Shown: positions 54,084 to 62,996 of the stretch, in pieces | Numbering within the stretch: position 1 is the first letter of the stretch | Layout of the letters: every line of letters begins with the position of its first letter | Assembly (NCBI GenBank): GCA_013335175.1 | Contig: JAAXWC010000002.1 | Span: forward strand, 1 to 64,000 | DNA length: 64,000 bases | Origin: Candidatus Roizmanbacteria bacterium | GTDB lineage: Bacteria > Patescibacteriota > Microgenomatia > UBA1406 > GWC2-37-13 | Direction: 5' to 3' | Notes under the pieces: model-generated | What the model saw: only the letters and a program-made list of their open reading frames with translations | What the model was told of the DNA's origin: nothing | The model's database searches: none | Translations under genes and position numbers: made by a program

Positions 54084-55172
54084 ATGAAACAAAAATTTCC
54101 TAAATCATATCGCGACTTGCTAAAACAAGGAGAAGACGATGGCTTTTTGGTACAAGACGATATTTTACTCGTTTATCCAGAGCCAGAAAAACATGTAGAA
54201 GAAATCGACGAGCTTTTTGATCTTTGTTTTCAAAAGGGAGTTGATATTTTTGAAACCATTTCTACCCGAGAAGACACAGAAGCTCATAAAACCGCAGAAG
54301 AGATTGAGCGAGAGTTGGAACAACTTGTTTCCTTAAAACACGGAGAATCTCTTGATCCTATTAAAAAATATTTAAAAGAAATTGGGAAGACCCCACTCCT
54401 CACCTTCGAAGAAGAAATTGAACTGGCAAAACGGTATGAGAAAGAAGATGAAGATGCAAAGGAAAAACTTATTAAAGCAAACCTCCGTCTCGTCGTGTCA
54501 ATCGCAAAAAAATACCTTGGACGCCGTTTGTCTTTCTTAGACTTAATCCAAGAAGGAAATAAAGGGCTTATTCGAGGAGTAGAAAAATATGATTGGCGAC
54601 GAGGGTATAAATTTTCCACTTATGCAACCTGGTGGATCCGACAGGCCATTACGCGCGCCATTGCGGATCAGTCTCGAACTATTCGTATCCCCGTACACAT
54701 GGTAGATCAGATTAACCGATTTTATAAAACGCAACGTCGGCTAACTCAAAAACTAGGAAAAGAGCCGGGCGTAAAAGAGATTGCCAAAGAAATGCAAATT
54801 ACTGTTGAGGAAGTTGAGAACCTCATGAAAATTTCGCAGCAGCCGAAGTCGTTGTCTACCCCAGTCGGAGACGATAAAGAAGCAACCCTTGAACAATTTG
54901 TTGCTGATCAATCACAGCCCTCGTTATACGACAAAGTATCCCGTGAGCTTTTGAAAGATGCCCTACAAAAAGTACTTGAAACCTTGTCTCCACGAGAGAG
55001 AAAAGTACTTATAATGCGATTTGGACTCGAAGATGGAAAGCCAAAAACGCTTGAAGAAGTAGGAAAAGAATTTAAGGTTACACGAGAGCGTATCCGTCAG
55101 ATTGAGGCAAAAGCAATTCGTAAATTAAAACACCCCACTCGAGCGCGAAAACTTAAAGATTTTCTAGAATAA
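54084..55172 (+). CDS. rpoD: Primary sigma factor RpoD (sigma-70)
   Basis: 362 aa. Region 1.1-like acidic N-terminus (~1-85), region 1.2 ([12 protein letters not shown]), region 2 with [29 protein letters not shown] for -10 recognition and melting, region 3 ([13 protein letters not shown]), and region 4 ([25 protein letters not shown]) for -35 recognition. Region 2.2 reads [12 protein letters not shown] instead of the usual N-x-GLMRAVEKFD. It follows dnaG by 11 nt. Confidence 0.97.
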   Translation: MKQKFPKSYRDLLKQGEDDGFLVQDDILLVYPEPEKHVEEIDELFDLCFQKGVDIFETISTREDTEAHKTAEEIERELEQLVSLKHGESLDPIKKYLKEIGKTPLLTFEEEIELAKRYEKEDEDAKEKLIKANLRLVVSIAKKYLGRRLSFLDLIQEGNKGLIRGVEKYDWRRGYKFSTYATWWIRQAITRAIADQSRTIRIPVHMVDQINRFYKTQRRLTQKLGKEPGVKEIAKEMQITVEEVENLMKISQQPKSLSTPVGDDKEATLEQFVADQSQPSLYDKVSRELLKDALQKVLETLSPRERKVLIMRFGLEDGKPKTLEEVGKEFKVTRERIRQIEAKAIRKLKHPTRARKLKDFLE

Positions 55173-55276
55173 CCTTGGTATAAAAGAATCGATTAGATTT
55201 ATCTAGCAATCTAAAATCTTTATTTTGTAGACTATATTTCATGGCGTATTTTTCTATTTTTTTATATACTTCCCCC

Positions 55277-55495
55277 ATGCCAAAAATAATTGTCTATCGC
55301 AAACTAGGTGAAGCTATCGCTTCCTACCGCCATTTTCGAAATTTATCTCAAGAGCAATTAGCATTTGTCGTCGGAATCGATAGAACTTATCTTGCCCGCA
55401 TAGAGGTTGGACGAGCCAATCCGAGCTTAAAAGTGCTTCATAAAGTAGCTCTAGAACTTGAAGTACCGCTCAATAAATTACTTGAACTGAAGTAA
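55277..55495 (+). CDS. XRE-family helix-turn-helix regulator
   Basis: 72 aa from the ATG at 55277. LGEAIASYRHFRNLSQEQLA followed by VVGIDRTYLARIEVGR is a Cro/C1-type HTH, with NPSLKVLHKVALELEV completing the five-helix fold. There is no effector domain, so it may act as a simple dimeric repressor. Its target is not evident. Confidence 0.88.
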   Translation: MPKIIVYRKLGEAIASYRHFRNLSQEQLAFVVGIDRTYLARIEVGRANPSLKVLHKVALELEVPLNKLLELK

Positions 55496-55539
55496 GTTGT
55501 CCTCTTGTTTTTTTTCTGACCTCCTGCTATTCTGATCTT

Positions 55540-55983
55540 ATGTCAGAAAATAATCTTATCCATTCACTTGAATCAAAACATAAAAAAAACTCAAGTAAAC
55601 CGTTCTTTATTGGGGGTATTATTTTAACCTTTGCACTCATTTTAGGAATTGGAGCAGGATTTTTGCTTGCCAGGATTTCAGCTTCCTCAAACAACAGTTC
55701 ATCAACCGCGCAAAAAATTGAACAAACAGATAAAAAAGGTGGCATATTGGACAAAAAAACGTTTAAAGATCAGGCAGAAGGAACATTAAAGGCAGACGGG
55801 ATAAATGGAGAAGGTAATTTTCATCTAGAACGCACGGGAGGAGAGTCCCAAAACGTATCTCTGACTTCAAGCACTGTTGATCTTTCGCCTTATTTAAACA
55901 AAAAAGTACGCGTGTGGGGACAAACATTTTCTAGTTCCAAAGCCGGCTGGCTCATGGATGTTGGATATGTGGAAGTACTCTAA
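55540..55983 (+). CDS. Membrane-anchored hypothetical protein (147 aa)
   Basis: Unrecognised. One TM helix at ~23-46 (FFIGGIILTFALILGIGAGF) after a short cytoplasmic tail, a Ser/Asn-rich linker, then a beta-rich extracytoplasmic domain (~65-147) with VDLSPYLNKKVRVWG and a final GWLMDVGYVEV, an OB-fold-like pattern. TATTCT ends six bases before its ATG. Confidence 0.7.
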   Translation: MSENNLIHSLESKHKKNSSKPFFIGGIILTFALILGIGAGFLLARISASSNNSSSTAQKIEQTDKKGGILDKKTFKDQAEGTLKADGINGEGNFHLERTGGESQNVSLTSSTVDLSPYLNKKVRVWGQTFSSSKAGWLMDVGYVEVL

Positions 55984-56020
55984 AGATCAGGTGCAATAAT
56001 TTAATTTCTTTATCAATAAA

Positions 56021-56698
56021 ATGATCGTATTTGACCAAGTTACCAAACAATTCCCGCTCGGGAACACTGCTCTTCAAGACATAAGCTTTGAGATTGAGGA
56101 TAATGATTTTGTGTTTCTAGTCGGACCTTCCGGAGCTGGAAAAACAACTATTCTTCGGCTCATTATGCATGAATACGCACCAAGTTCAGGTTCTATAATG
56201 GTGAACGATTTGGACATATCCGCAAATAACTTCAGAAAATTAGAAAAACTCCGTAAAAACTTAGGGGTAATCTTTCAAGATTTTAAAATACTTACTGACA
56301 AAAACGTATTTGAGAATATTGCTCTCAGTTTGCGTGTTTTAAACATGAGTACAGGCTATATAAAAAATGAAGTAAATGAAGTGTTAGAATTAGTTGGCAT
56401 TCCAGATAAAAAATTTCTTTTTCCGGCACAGCTTTCGGCTGGAGAACTGCAGCGCGTTGCAATAGCACGAGCAATTATTGGTGATCGAAATATTATACTT
56501 GCCGATGAGCCAACAGGAAATCTCGACCCAAAAACATCTTGGGAGATTATGCGCATTTTTAAGAAACTGGAAAAGAAAAAAACCATTATTATTGCAACAC
56601 ATAACTCAGATATCGTAAATAGCATGAAAAAACGCGTACTTATTATGCAATCAGGTGAACTAAAAAAAGACACTCGAAAAGGAGGGTACGACCTGTGA
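56021..56698 (+). CDS. ftsE: Cell-division ATPase FtsE
   Basis: 225 aa. Walker A GPSGAGKTT, Q-loop VIFQDFKIL, Walker B IILADEPTGNLDP and H-loop ATHNSD are present. The signature reads LSAGELQR, with Ala for the usual first Gly. With FtsX it couples ATP hydrolysis to activation of a septal peptidoglycan hydrolase. It overlaps ftsX by 4 nt. Confidence 0.94.
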   Translation: MIVFDQVTKQFPLGNTALQDISFEIEDNDFVFLVGPSGAGKTTILRLIMHEYAPSSGSIMVNDLDISANNFRKLEKLRKNLGVIFQDFKILTDKNVFENIALSLRVLNMSTGYIKNEVNEVLELVGIPDKKFLFPAQLSAGELQRVAIARAIIGDRNIILADEPTGNLDPKTSWEIMRIFKKLEKKKTIIIATHNSDIVNSMKKRVLIMQSGELKKDTRKGGYDL

Positions 56699-57600
56699 AA
56701 GAAGTCCTCATTTCAATGCGCAGATCACCATATCAATCTCTTGCAGGATTTCTTGTGCTATTTTTCACCTTGTTTCTATCGGGTATTCTTCTCATTTCAA
56801 TTAGTTCATTAAATGGCCTGTTGGATTATGTGGAGACTCGTCCACAGGTAACGGTGTATTTTCAATCAAAAGCTGAAGAGGCAGGTATATTCAAAATCAG
56901 AGATGACCTTATGTCCACCGGAAAAGTACTTTCTCTTAAATATATTTCAAAATCAGATGCCTTCAAGTCTTACAAAGAACTTAATAAAGACAATCCCCTG
57001 CTTCTGGAAATGGTTTCTGCCGACATTTTACCCGCATCGCTTGAGATTTACACAAAGAAGCCACAGTATCTATCTGAAGTCGCGAATTATCTTAAAAATC
57101 AGCCGGGAGTAGATGAGGTTAGCTTCCCAAAGGATATCACGAATCGATTACTCAAATTCACCTCTACCGTCCGCATTGTTACTTTGGTTCTCTTTGTGTA
57201 TCTTACGATAATGTCTGCCTTTGTTTTAACGACGACGTCGCTGTTTAAAATTGCACTGAAAAAAGATGAAATTCAACTACTTCGACTTATGGGAGCACCG
57301 TTTTTATATATTCAAAAACCGTATTTACTAGAAGGTTTTGTAACTGGTTTAACCGCAGCGACATGTGCCTTCTTGTTGTTAATTGGTTTCATTTTCTATC
57401 TTTATCCATTTCTTACGTCTTTTTTGAATGAAATGCCTATTTTGACATTTGGGTTATGGGGAATTGCCTTGCAAATATGGCCCGTTAAAATTGAGGCTTT
57501 TATTACGATATACGCTCTTGTATCGATTTTCGGTATAAGTATCGCCACCTTCGCCAACTTCATGGCAACGGGGAAATACTTACGGGAAAACTCCCACTAG
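56695..57600 (+). CDS. ftsX: Cell-division permease FtsX
   Basis: 301 aa. TM1 (~18-42), an extracytoplasmic loop (~45-165) for the hydrolase partner, then three TM helices (about 165-190, 215-240, 262-287) with the RLMGAPFLYIQKPYLLEG segment. The start is GTG, 8 nt after AAGGAGGG within the end of ftsE, a strong Shine-Dalgarno. Confidence 0.95.
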   Translation: MKEVLISMRRSPYQSLAGFLVLFFTLFLSGILLISISSLNGLLDYVETRPQVTVYFQSKAEEAGIFKIRDDLMSTGKVLSLKYISKSDAFKSYKELNKDNPLLLEMVSADILPASLEIYTKKPQYLSEVANYLKNQPGVDEVSFPKDITNRLLKFTSTVRIVTLVLFVYLTIMSAFVLTTTSLFKIALKKDEIQLLRLMGAPFLYIQKPYLLEGFVTGLTAATCAFLLLIGFIFYLYPFLTSFLNEMPILTFGLWGIALQIWPVKIEAFITIYALVSIFGISIATFANFMATGKYLRENSH

Positions 57601-57605
57601 TTCGC

Positions 57606-57617
57606 TATAATGATAGT
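57606..57617 (+). promoter_or_regulatory. -10 box of a predicted leaderless mRNA
   Basis: TATAAT at 57606-57611, 6 nt before the ATG at 57618. It allows the hydrolase to be transcribed independently of ftsEX. Confidence 0.63.
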
Positions 57618-58811
57618 ATGAAGAGGTTTTACATTGCCATTGCCTGGCTTTTTTTATGGGGGATAATTCTCTCTTTCTCTCCTTTGAACGCCGAGGATGC
57701 ATCCTCATCTGCTTCAAGCGATGCTGCACGTCAAAAGGTATTAGAACTGGAACGAAAAGTAAATGATCTGAAAGAACAAAATACTACTCTCTCTTCCCAG
57801 ATTTCTTTCATGGACACACAAATGTCTTTAACAGAACTTAAAATCCAACAGACCGAAGCTACAATTGTAAATATACAAAAAGAAATTGAAATCTTAGGTA
57901 CCCGAATTGAAGGGTTGGATTCCTCCTTAAATAGTTTGTCTGAGCAACTTCTTCAAAGAGTTGTAGAGGGATATAAAAATAAATCACTTTCCGTATTTGA
58001 TATCATTTTTGATAGTATCAACGCAAATGAATTTTTAGCAAAACTCAAATATCTTCGAACCGCTCAAGAAAACAACCAAAAGATTTTACTCCAAGTTCAG
58101 GAAACAAAGTTGAATTTTGAAGAGCAAAAAAAACTCAGGGAAGATAAAAAAATACAATTAGATAAACTTACAATAACGCTCAATGATCAAAAAAATACTC
58201 TTGAATCACAAAAAAAAGCAAAAGAATCTTTGTTATCGATAACCCGCAATAGCGAAGTTGTATATCAGAATTTATTAGAAAAAGCACGAAGAGAACTACA
58301 AGGATTTTCATCATTCACACAGTCGCAAGGCGGTGGTTTGCGTTCTTTCGGTGGTGGTTCAAATGGTTGGTATTATTCACAGCGTGACCCTAGCTGGGGA
58401 AATTATCATATTGGTTCATCGAATTATCTTGTCTGGAAAGCTGGATGTGCTCTCACTTCCGTAGCAATGGTTTGTAAAAGTTATGGGCAAAATATATCTC
58501 CGGCCGATATGGCACTCGATTATTCGAAATTCATAAACGGTGATTTAATGGATAACCAATTTAGCTGTGCGGGTAAAGGTTCTTCTATTTTATGGAATGT
58601 TGGTATGGATACAGTAAAACAGTACGTTAACAAAAATATACCGGTTATTCTTCGCCTTGTTGCTCCAAGCGTTTCGGGGCTTCATTTCATTGTCGCCTGG
58701 AAATGGGATGGTAATGATTTTATCATTCATGATCCGTATAATGGCCCTGACCTCAAGTTTACTAGCTTATATAACTGGTCTCAGGTATCTAATGCCATTG
58801 TTATAGATTAG
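57618..58811 (+). CDS. Secreted coiled-coil protein with C39-like cysteine peptidase domain (FtsEX partner)
   Basis: 397 aa. Signal peptide ~1-25, long coiled coil ~33-235 (EnvC/PcsB/CwlO-like heptads), Gly/Ser-rich hinge, then a Peptidase_C39_2-like domain ~252-397: WYYSQRDPSWGNY at its start, catalytic Cys in AGCALTSVAM (~277), catalytic His in GLHFIVAW (~356) and Asp/Asn in IHDPYNGP. In known systems the FtsEX partner carries LytM, CHAP or NlpC/P60; here a C39-type papain-fold domain takes that place. Gene order ftsE-ftsX-hydrolase supports a septal peptidoglycan-cutting role (inference). Confidence 0.87.
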   Translation: MKRFYIAIAWLFLWGIILSFSPLNAEDASSSASSDAARQKVLELERKVNDLKEQNTTLSSQISFMDTQMSLTELKIQQTEATIVNIQKEIEILGTRIEGLDSSLNSLSEQLLQRVVEGYKNKSLSVFDIIFDSINANEFLAKLKYLRTAQENNQKILLQVQETKLNFEEQKKLREDKKIQLDKLTITLNDQKNTLESQKKAKESLLSITRNSEVVYQNLLEKARRELQGFSSFTQSQGGGLRSFGGGSNGWYYSQRDPSWGNYHIGSSNYLVWKAGCALTSVAMVCKSYGQNISPADMALDYSKFINGDLMDNQFSCAGKGSSILWNVGMDTVKQYVNKNIPVILRLVAPSVSGLHFIVAWKWDGNDFIIHDPYNGPDLKFTSLYNWSQVSNAIVID

Positions 58812-59006
58812 TTATATGTTGAAATGATAAGCAGTCTGAATTCATAGATAGTTATTAGTATATATTCATATGACACCCCTCATTCGGGGAAAGACGAACA
58901 ATCATTCCGTCTACTTTGAGATTGTTATACATAGCAAAACAACAAAGTAAATAGTGGTTTTTGTAGCATATAGTCCGTTGTATTTTCTAAAAAATATACG
59001 ATACTA

Positions 59007-60266
59007 ATGTGCAAGTTGAGAATTTGCATAACTATATTTTTCACGATATTGCTAGGTATTTTTACACAAACCGTCTGTGCATTGGCGCCATCTGTTCGTG
59101 TGGATTCGGCTCCTACCGATGTAGTCAGCGGATCCGATTTTACGGTTACCTTTACCCTCGTTAAAAATAGCTCCACAACAAGTAATTTCCGTGTGAAGGG
59201 ACGAATTGGAAGTAGCTCCGCATCGCTAAACGCTGGCGAGACCAATAATCCCCTATCAAATGTATGGCTATCTGATACCGCCTCCTGGGATGATTTCCCG
59301 TTGGTGCAAATTGATTCAGAGGGCATTGCCTCTTCGAGCGTGAAGCTTCGAAGCAAAACAACTATCCCCGCAGGATTGTACCAGCTTGTCATGAGAGTCA
59401 AAGGGGATACAACCTACGATTCCGCACCAATTGCCATAACGATCGAAACACCTACGCTAACTCCTACACCTCTCGTTATGCCAACAGCCATACCAACCAG
59501 CACGTTAGAGGTCGTGGTAACTCCAACCCCAAGCACAACGCCGGTCCCCACCGCCGGTACACCCGCCATAGATTATTCAGGCATACAGATATCTGAATGT
59601 ATGGTAAACCCTCTGGCGGGAGAGTTTGAATGGATTGAACTCTATAACGCCAACGATGAATCTGTTCATCTATCAAACTGGTACGTAGATGATAGTGCAG
59701 ATACCGGATCTTCTCCTCATATTTTTTCCCTTACACTTCCCGCATATGGGTACAGTACCATTACTCTTTCTTCCTCCATGTTTAACAATAGTTCTGACAC
59801 TGTTCGCCTACTTAACGCTGATCGAACGGAAAAAGACAGTTTTTCATATTCTTCCTCAGAAAAAGGTATCAGTTGGGGGAGAGATCCACTCAATGAAAGC
59901 TCTTTTTGCCGTATGGAACCCAGTCGCAGCGCACCAAATAACATTTGTTTTGGATCATCAACAACTCCTGCTCCGACAAAAAAACTCATATCAAATTCCA
60001 CACGAACGGCGGCTAAATCACCCGAAAAAAACACATCCACTCCTGCACATTTCAGTAATTCCCGAACACAACCATATTCAGCTCAAATCGAGCCAGAGAT
60101 AATCGCTCCATTCGAGCCCAATGGCACGGTTTTAGGAGGAACCAGTTATCGTGATACCACCGCTCCTTCCTCTATTGCTGCTATTCAAAGTCTTTTGATC
60201 CTATCATTTGCGTTTTCGCTATTATCAGGATCGTCTGTTTTCTATAAAATGATGAAATCCTCGTGA
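59007..60266 (+). CDS. Exported lamin-tail-domain (LTD) surface protein
   Basis: 419 aa. Signal peptide 1-25, Ig-like beta domain ~27-150, Pro/Thr-rich linker ~150-190, LTD ~193-310 (IQISECMVNP, then EWIELYNAND and VHLSNWYVDD; ending near GISWGRDP), a second low-complexity linker and a C-terminal TM helix (~390-412) before a short basic tail. Bacterial LTDs are found on secreted nucleases and surface proteins and may bind DNA or cell-wall material. The upstream 58812-59006 gap holds nothing I can identify beyond a weak CCCC/GGGG hairpin. Confidence 0.8.
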   Translation: MCKLRICITIFFTILLGIFTQTVCALAPSVRVDSAPTDVVSGSDFTVTFTLVKNSSTTSNFRVKGRIGSSSASLNAGETNNPLSNVWLSDTASWDDFPLVQIDSEGIASSSVKLRSKTTIPAGLYQLVMRVKGDTTYDSAPIAITIETPTLTPTPLVMPTAIPTSTLEVVVTPTPSTTPVPTAGTPAIDYSGIQISECMVNPLAGEFEWIELYNANDESVHLSNWYVDDSADTGSSPHIFSLTLPAYGYSTITLSSSMFNNSSDTVRLLNADRTEKDSFSYSSSEKGISWGRDPLNESSFCRMEPSRSAPNNICFGSSTTPAPTKKLISNSTRTAAKSPEKNTSTPAHFSNSRTQPYSAQIEPEIIAPFEPNGTVLGGTSYRDTTAPSSIAAIQSLLILSFAFSLLSGSSVFYKMMKSS

Positions 60267-60297
60267 CATTTTTAAATAAAATGAGTATCATGTAACT

Positions 60298-61164
60298 ATG
60301 GAACGAATGAAACAAACAATTCACTCCCTTTTTGTTCCCCACGAACACAACAATTACCGCGCAAAGGCACTTCACACCCATTTTCTTACCTTTTATCTTC
60401 TGGTAGCCATTGCTCTCACATTTGTCGGCAAACAAATTCATACCGTAAATCCGAATGTTCTCGGATACGCAACCGATATTACCACACAAAAACTCTTTGA
60501 ACTTACCAACGCACAGAGAAAAGATCATAACCTCGTCCTGCTCACATATAACAATAAACTTGCAAATGCAGCGGAACAAAAAGCGGAGAATATGTTTTTG
60601 AAAAACTACTGGGCACATTACGCGCCAGATGGAACTACCCCTTGGAATTTTATCCTCAATTCAGGATATCAGTACGAGTTTGCAGGTGAAAACCTTGCCA
60701 AAAATTTTATGTTTAGTCAGGACGTGGTAACTGCATGGATGAACTCTCCTACTCATCGCGACAATATTTTACGGAAAGAATATACCGAGATTGGTTTTGC
60801 TATTAAAAATGGAGTCTTAAATGGTGAAGAGACTACTCTGGTAGTACAAATGTTTGGAAAGCCTCTAGTGCAAACCCAAACTACCAAAGAAACTGAGCCT
60901 CAGGTCAAGCCACTTCCCCAAGGAACATCTCAATCGCCTGTTCTCGGGAATCAAACGCCTGGGCGTTCATTCAATTTTAGTTCACTCTGGTTCCGGTTCG
61001 ACATTCTATTTCTAGTCTTTTTAATGATAGCCCTTATAACTGATCTGTTCTTCGCCCTACGCATTAATGTTTCTCGAATCGGAGGGAAAAATATGGCTCA
61101 TCTGCTTTTTGTTGGGTTTATTCTCGTAGGAATATTTATTATTGCAAAAGGTTCCATTCAATAA
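60298..61164 (+). CDS. CAP/SCP-domain membrane protein
   Basis: 288 aa. TM ~30-48, CAP domain ~65-200 with AHYAPDG (His), AGENLA (Glu) and PTHRDNIL (His), the conserved putative active-site set of bacterial YkwD-like proteins, then a low-complexity linker and two C-terminal TM helices (~232-252, ~265-285). The CAP domain faces outside. TATCAT lies six bases before the ATG. One base pair separates it from the next gene's start region. Confidence 0.88.
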   Translation: MERMKQTIHSLFVPHEHNNYRAKALHTHFLTFYLLVAIALTFVGKQIHTVNPNVLGYATDITTQKLFELTNAQRKDHNLVLLTYNNKLANAAEQKAENMFLKNYWAHYAPDGTTPWNFILNSGYQYEFAGENLAKNFMFSQDVVTAWMNSPTHRDNILRKEYTEIGFAIKNGVLNGEETTLVVQMFGKPLVQTQTTKETEPQVKPLPQGTSQSPVLGNQTPGRSFNFSSLWFRFDILFLVFLMIALITDLFFALRINVSRIGGKNMAHLLFVGFILVGIFIIAKGSIQ

Positions 61165-61166
61165 CT

Positions 61167-61463
61167 ATGAAACAATTCATCCATCCTAGTCATAAATTAG
61201 AGCAACAAATCAAGAAGCATCTGTTTGATTATCTGTTACTTGTTACTGCGGGAGTATTATTTTTATTCTTTTTGCAAATTTTTAACGGAGAAAAATTACT
61301 TCAGTTTATTATTTTCTTAGCATTTACCTCGTTTTATATCATTTGGGGTGTGTATCATCACGTAATTGAAGATAGCGTACACTTAAAATCTCTGGTAGAA
61401 TATATCCTCATTGGATTTACTATCCTTTTTATATTTCTTATGAAGTTTATCATTTTGCCCTAA
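61167..61463 (+). CDS. Small three-helix membrane protein
   Basis: 98 aa, unrecognised. Hydrophobic helices at about 23-42, 46-64 and 77-96 with basic residues on the cytoplasmic side. It follows the CAP gene by 2 nt and precedes rmlA by 7 nt, so it is in the same transcription unit. Confidence 0.68.
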   Translation: MKQFIHPSHKLEQQIKKHLFDYLLLVTAGVLFLFFLQIFNGEKLLQFIIFLAFTSFYIIWGVYHHVIEDSVHLKSLVEYILIGFTILFIFLMKFIILP

Positions 61464-61470
61464 AACTCCT

Positions 61471-62208
61471 ATGAAAGGAATTATTCTAGCCGGTGGACGC
61501 GCTACCCGACTTCGACCTTTAACCAAAATCACCTCAAAGCAGCTTCTTCCTGTCTATAACAAACCAATGATCTACTACCCGATCGAAACACTGGTCCGAT
61601 CTGGGATTAAAGATATACTTATTATCATTGCGCCCGATTACGCGGGTCAGTTCTTAAATCTTTTAGGATCTGGTAAAGATTTTGGTGCAAAATTTAGCTA
61701 TGAAATTCAAGATGAACCGCGAGGACTAGCGGATGCATTTATTGTGGGCAAAAATTTCATTGGTCGGGATAATGTAACCATGATTTTAGGAGATAATATT
61801 TTTGACTATGATTTTTCAGCAGATATTGCCAACTTTAAAGGTGGAGGGCATGTATTTGCAAAGGAAGTTCCCGATCCTCAGCGATATGGAGTAATTGAGT
61901 TTGATGAACATAATAATGTACTATCTATAGTAGAGAAGCCGGAGCAACCAAAAAGTAATTTTGCGATGGTAGGAATCTATATTCTTGATAATCGGGCTTC
62001 TGATTTTGCGAAGAATGTCAGACCTTCAGATCGAGGTGAAATTGAAATTCCCGACGTTATTAATCAATATTTAGATCGAAAAGAGTTAAAAGTCAGCACC
62101 ATTCATGGAATTTGGGAGGACGCGGGAACGTTTGATAGTTTACTACGAGTAAATAATTACTGGGCGGAAAAAGCAAAACAGCAATTAAATGTAGATATAG
62201 CGAAATAA
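61471..62208 (+). CDS. rmlA: Glucose-1-phosphate thymidylyltransferase (RmlA-like)
   Basis: 245 aa, shorter than full-length RmlA (about 290) and matching the short RmlA/RffH-like group. GIILAGGRATRLRPLT (nucleotide loop), KQLLPVYNKPMIYYPI, GDNIFDYDF (Mg site), PQRYGVIEFD, EKPEQPKSNFA and the final WEDAGTFDSLL are conserved. It makes dTDP-glucose, precursor of dTDP-rhamnose. rmlBCD are not in the window. Confidence 0.93.
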   Translation: MKGIILAGGRATRLRPLTKITSKQLLPVYNKPMIYYPIETLVRSGIKDILIIIAPDYAGQFLNLLGSGKDFGAKFSYEIQDEPRGLADAFIVGKNFIGRDNVTMILGDNIFDYDFSADIANFKGGGHVFAKEVPDPQRYGVIEFDEHNNVLSIVEKPEQPKSNFAMVGIYILDNRASDFAKNVRPSDRGEIEIPDVINQYLDRKELKVSTIHGIWEDAGTFDSLLRVNNYWAEKAKQQLNVDIAK

Positions 62209-62280
62209 TATCTTTGATAACAGTTCCGCCACTTGCACTATTTTATACTAATACTGTATTATATATATACATAAATAAAG

Positions 62281-62544
62281 ATGGATACAACTCAACTTTT
62301 ACTAACTATCGTTTTAAGTCTCACCACTATTCTTCTTGTTATTGTGGGTGTTCAGCTTATTTTTGTCCTACGGGAGCTCAAAACAACGCTTCATAATGTT
62401 AATAAAATAATAGAAGGATTTGAAACGATGGGCACGGGACTGCATCATGGAGTGAGCGAGGTTGTCGGATTTTTAAACGGCTTTAAAGCAATTGTAAAAA
62501 CAGTAGAGCTGGCGAAATTGAAAAAAAATGAAAAAAACAAATAA
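62281..62544 (+). CDS. DUF948-like small membrane protein
   Basis: 87 aa. One N-terminal TM helix (~5-29) followed by an amphipathic coiled-coil region, like the DUF948/YtxG type. It overlaps the YtxH-like gene by 17 nt, a pairing also seen in Firmicutes (ytxG-ytxH). Confidence 0.7.
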   Translation: MDTTQLLLTIVLSLTTILLVIVGVQLIFVLRELKTTLHNVNKIIEGFETMGTGLHHGVSEVVGFLNGFKAIVKTVELAKLKKNEKNK

Positions 62545-62884
62545 TCCTCATCCAACAAATTTTTGGTTTGGGTTTGCCATGGGTGGTGTTTTTGCCACTC
62601 TTGCTTCGTATTTTTTGGGCACAAAAACTGGTCGTCAAAAAGCTCGCGAGATACTCGATTATGCGGAAAAGATAGAACTAAATCCAGAAGAGCTCATGGA
62701 GCTAATTCAGTCTTTGCAGATAACACCTACCGAATCTTCCGAAGATTCAAAGGAACCAGAAGCAAAAAATGCATTAGCAAACATAGATTCTATTATCGAT
62801 AAAATGAAATCTATGACACAAACTAATAAAAAAGTAAAAAAATTCTTTGTAAAAGGTGGGAAAGTAGTCAACTCAGACGAGTAA
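62528..62884 (+). CDS. YtxH-like small membrane protein
   Basis: 118 aa. FGFAMGGVFATLASYFLGTK then GRQKAREI (residues ~13-42) is a glycine-rich TM helix followed by the basic GRQ motif of YtxH proteins, with an acidic helical tail. Partner of the preceding gene; function unknown. Confidence 0.75.
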   Translation: MKKTNNPHPTNFWFGFAMGGVFATLASYFLGTKTGRQKAREILDYAEKIELNPEELMELIQSLQITPTESSEDSKEPEAKNALANIDSIIDKMKSMTQTNKKVKKFFVKGGKVVNSDE

Positions 62885-62889
62885 AAGTG

Positions 62890-62918
62890 TTGACATTTCC
62901 TCCAAAGTAGTGTATAAA
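62890..62918 (+). promoter_or_regulatory. Consensus sigma-70 promoter of rpoB
   Basis: TTGACA (62890-62895), 17-nt spacer, TATAAA (62913-62918). It is the only site in the window with both hexamers near consensus. The predicted 5' UTR is about 70 nt and contains a small hairpin ACCTA/TAGGT (about 62938-62956) followed by a T run. Confidence 0.85.
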
Positions 62919-62996
62919 TATGTAATTCTTTTTAAAAACCTATTGTTATGTAGGTAATTTTTTTATTATCTTTGAGATTTATTCTTCAAACACCCG

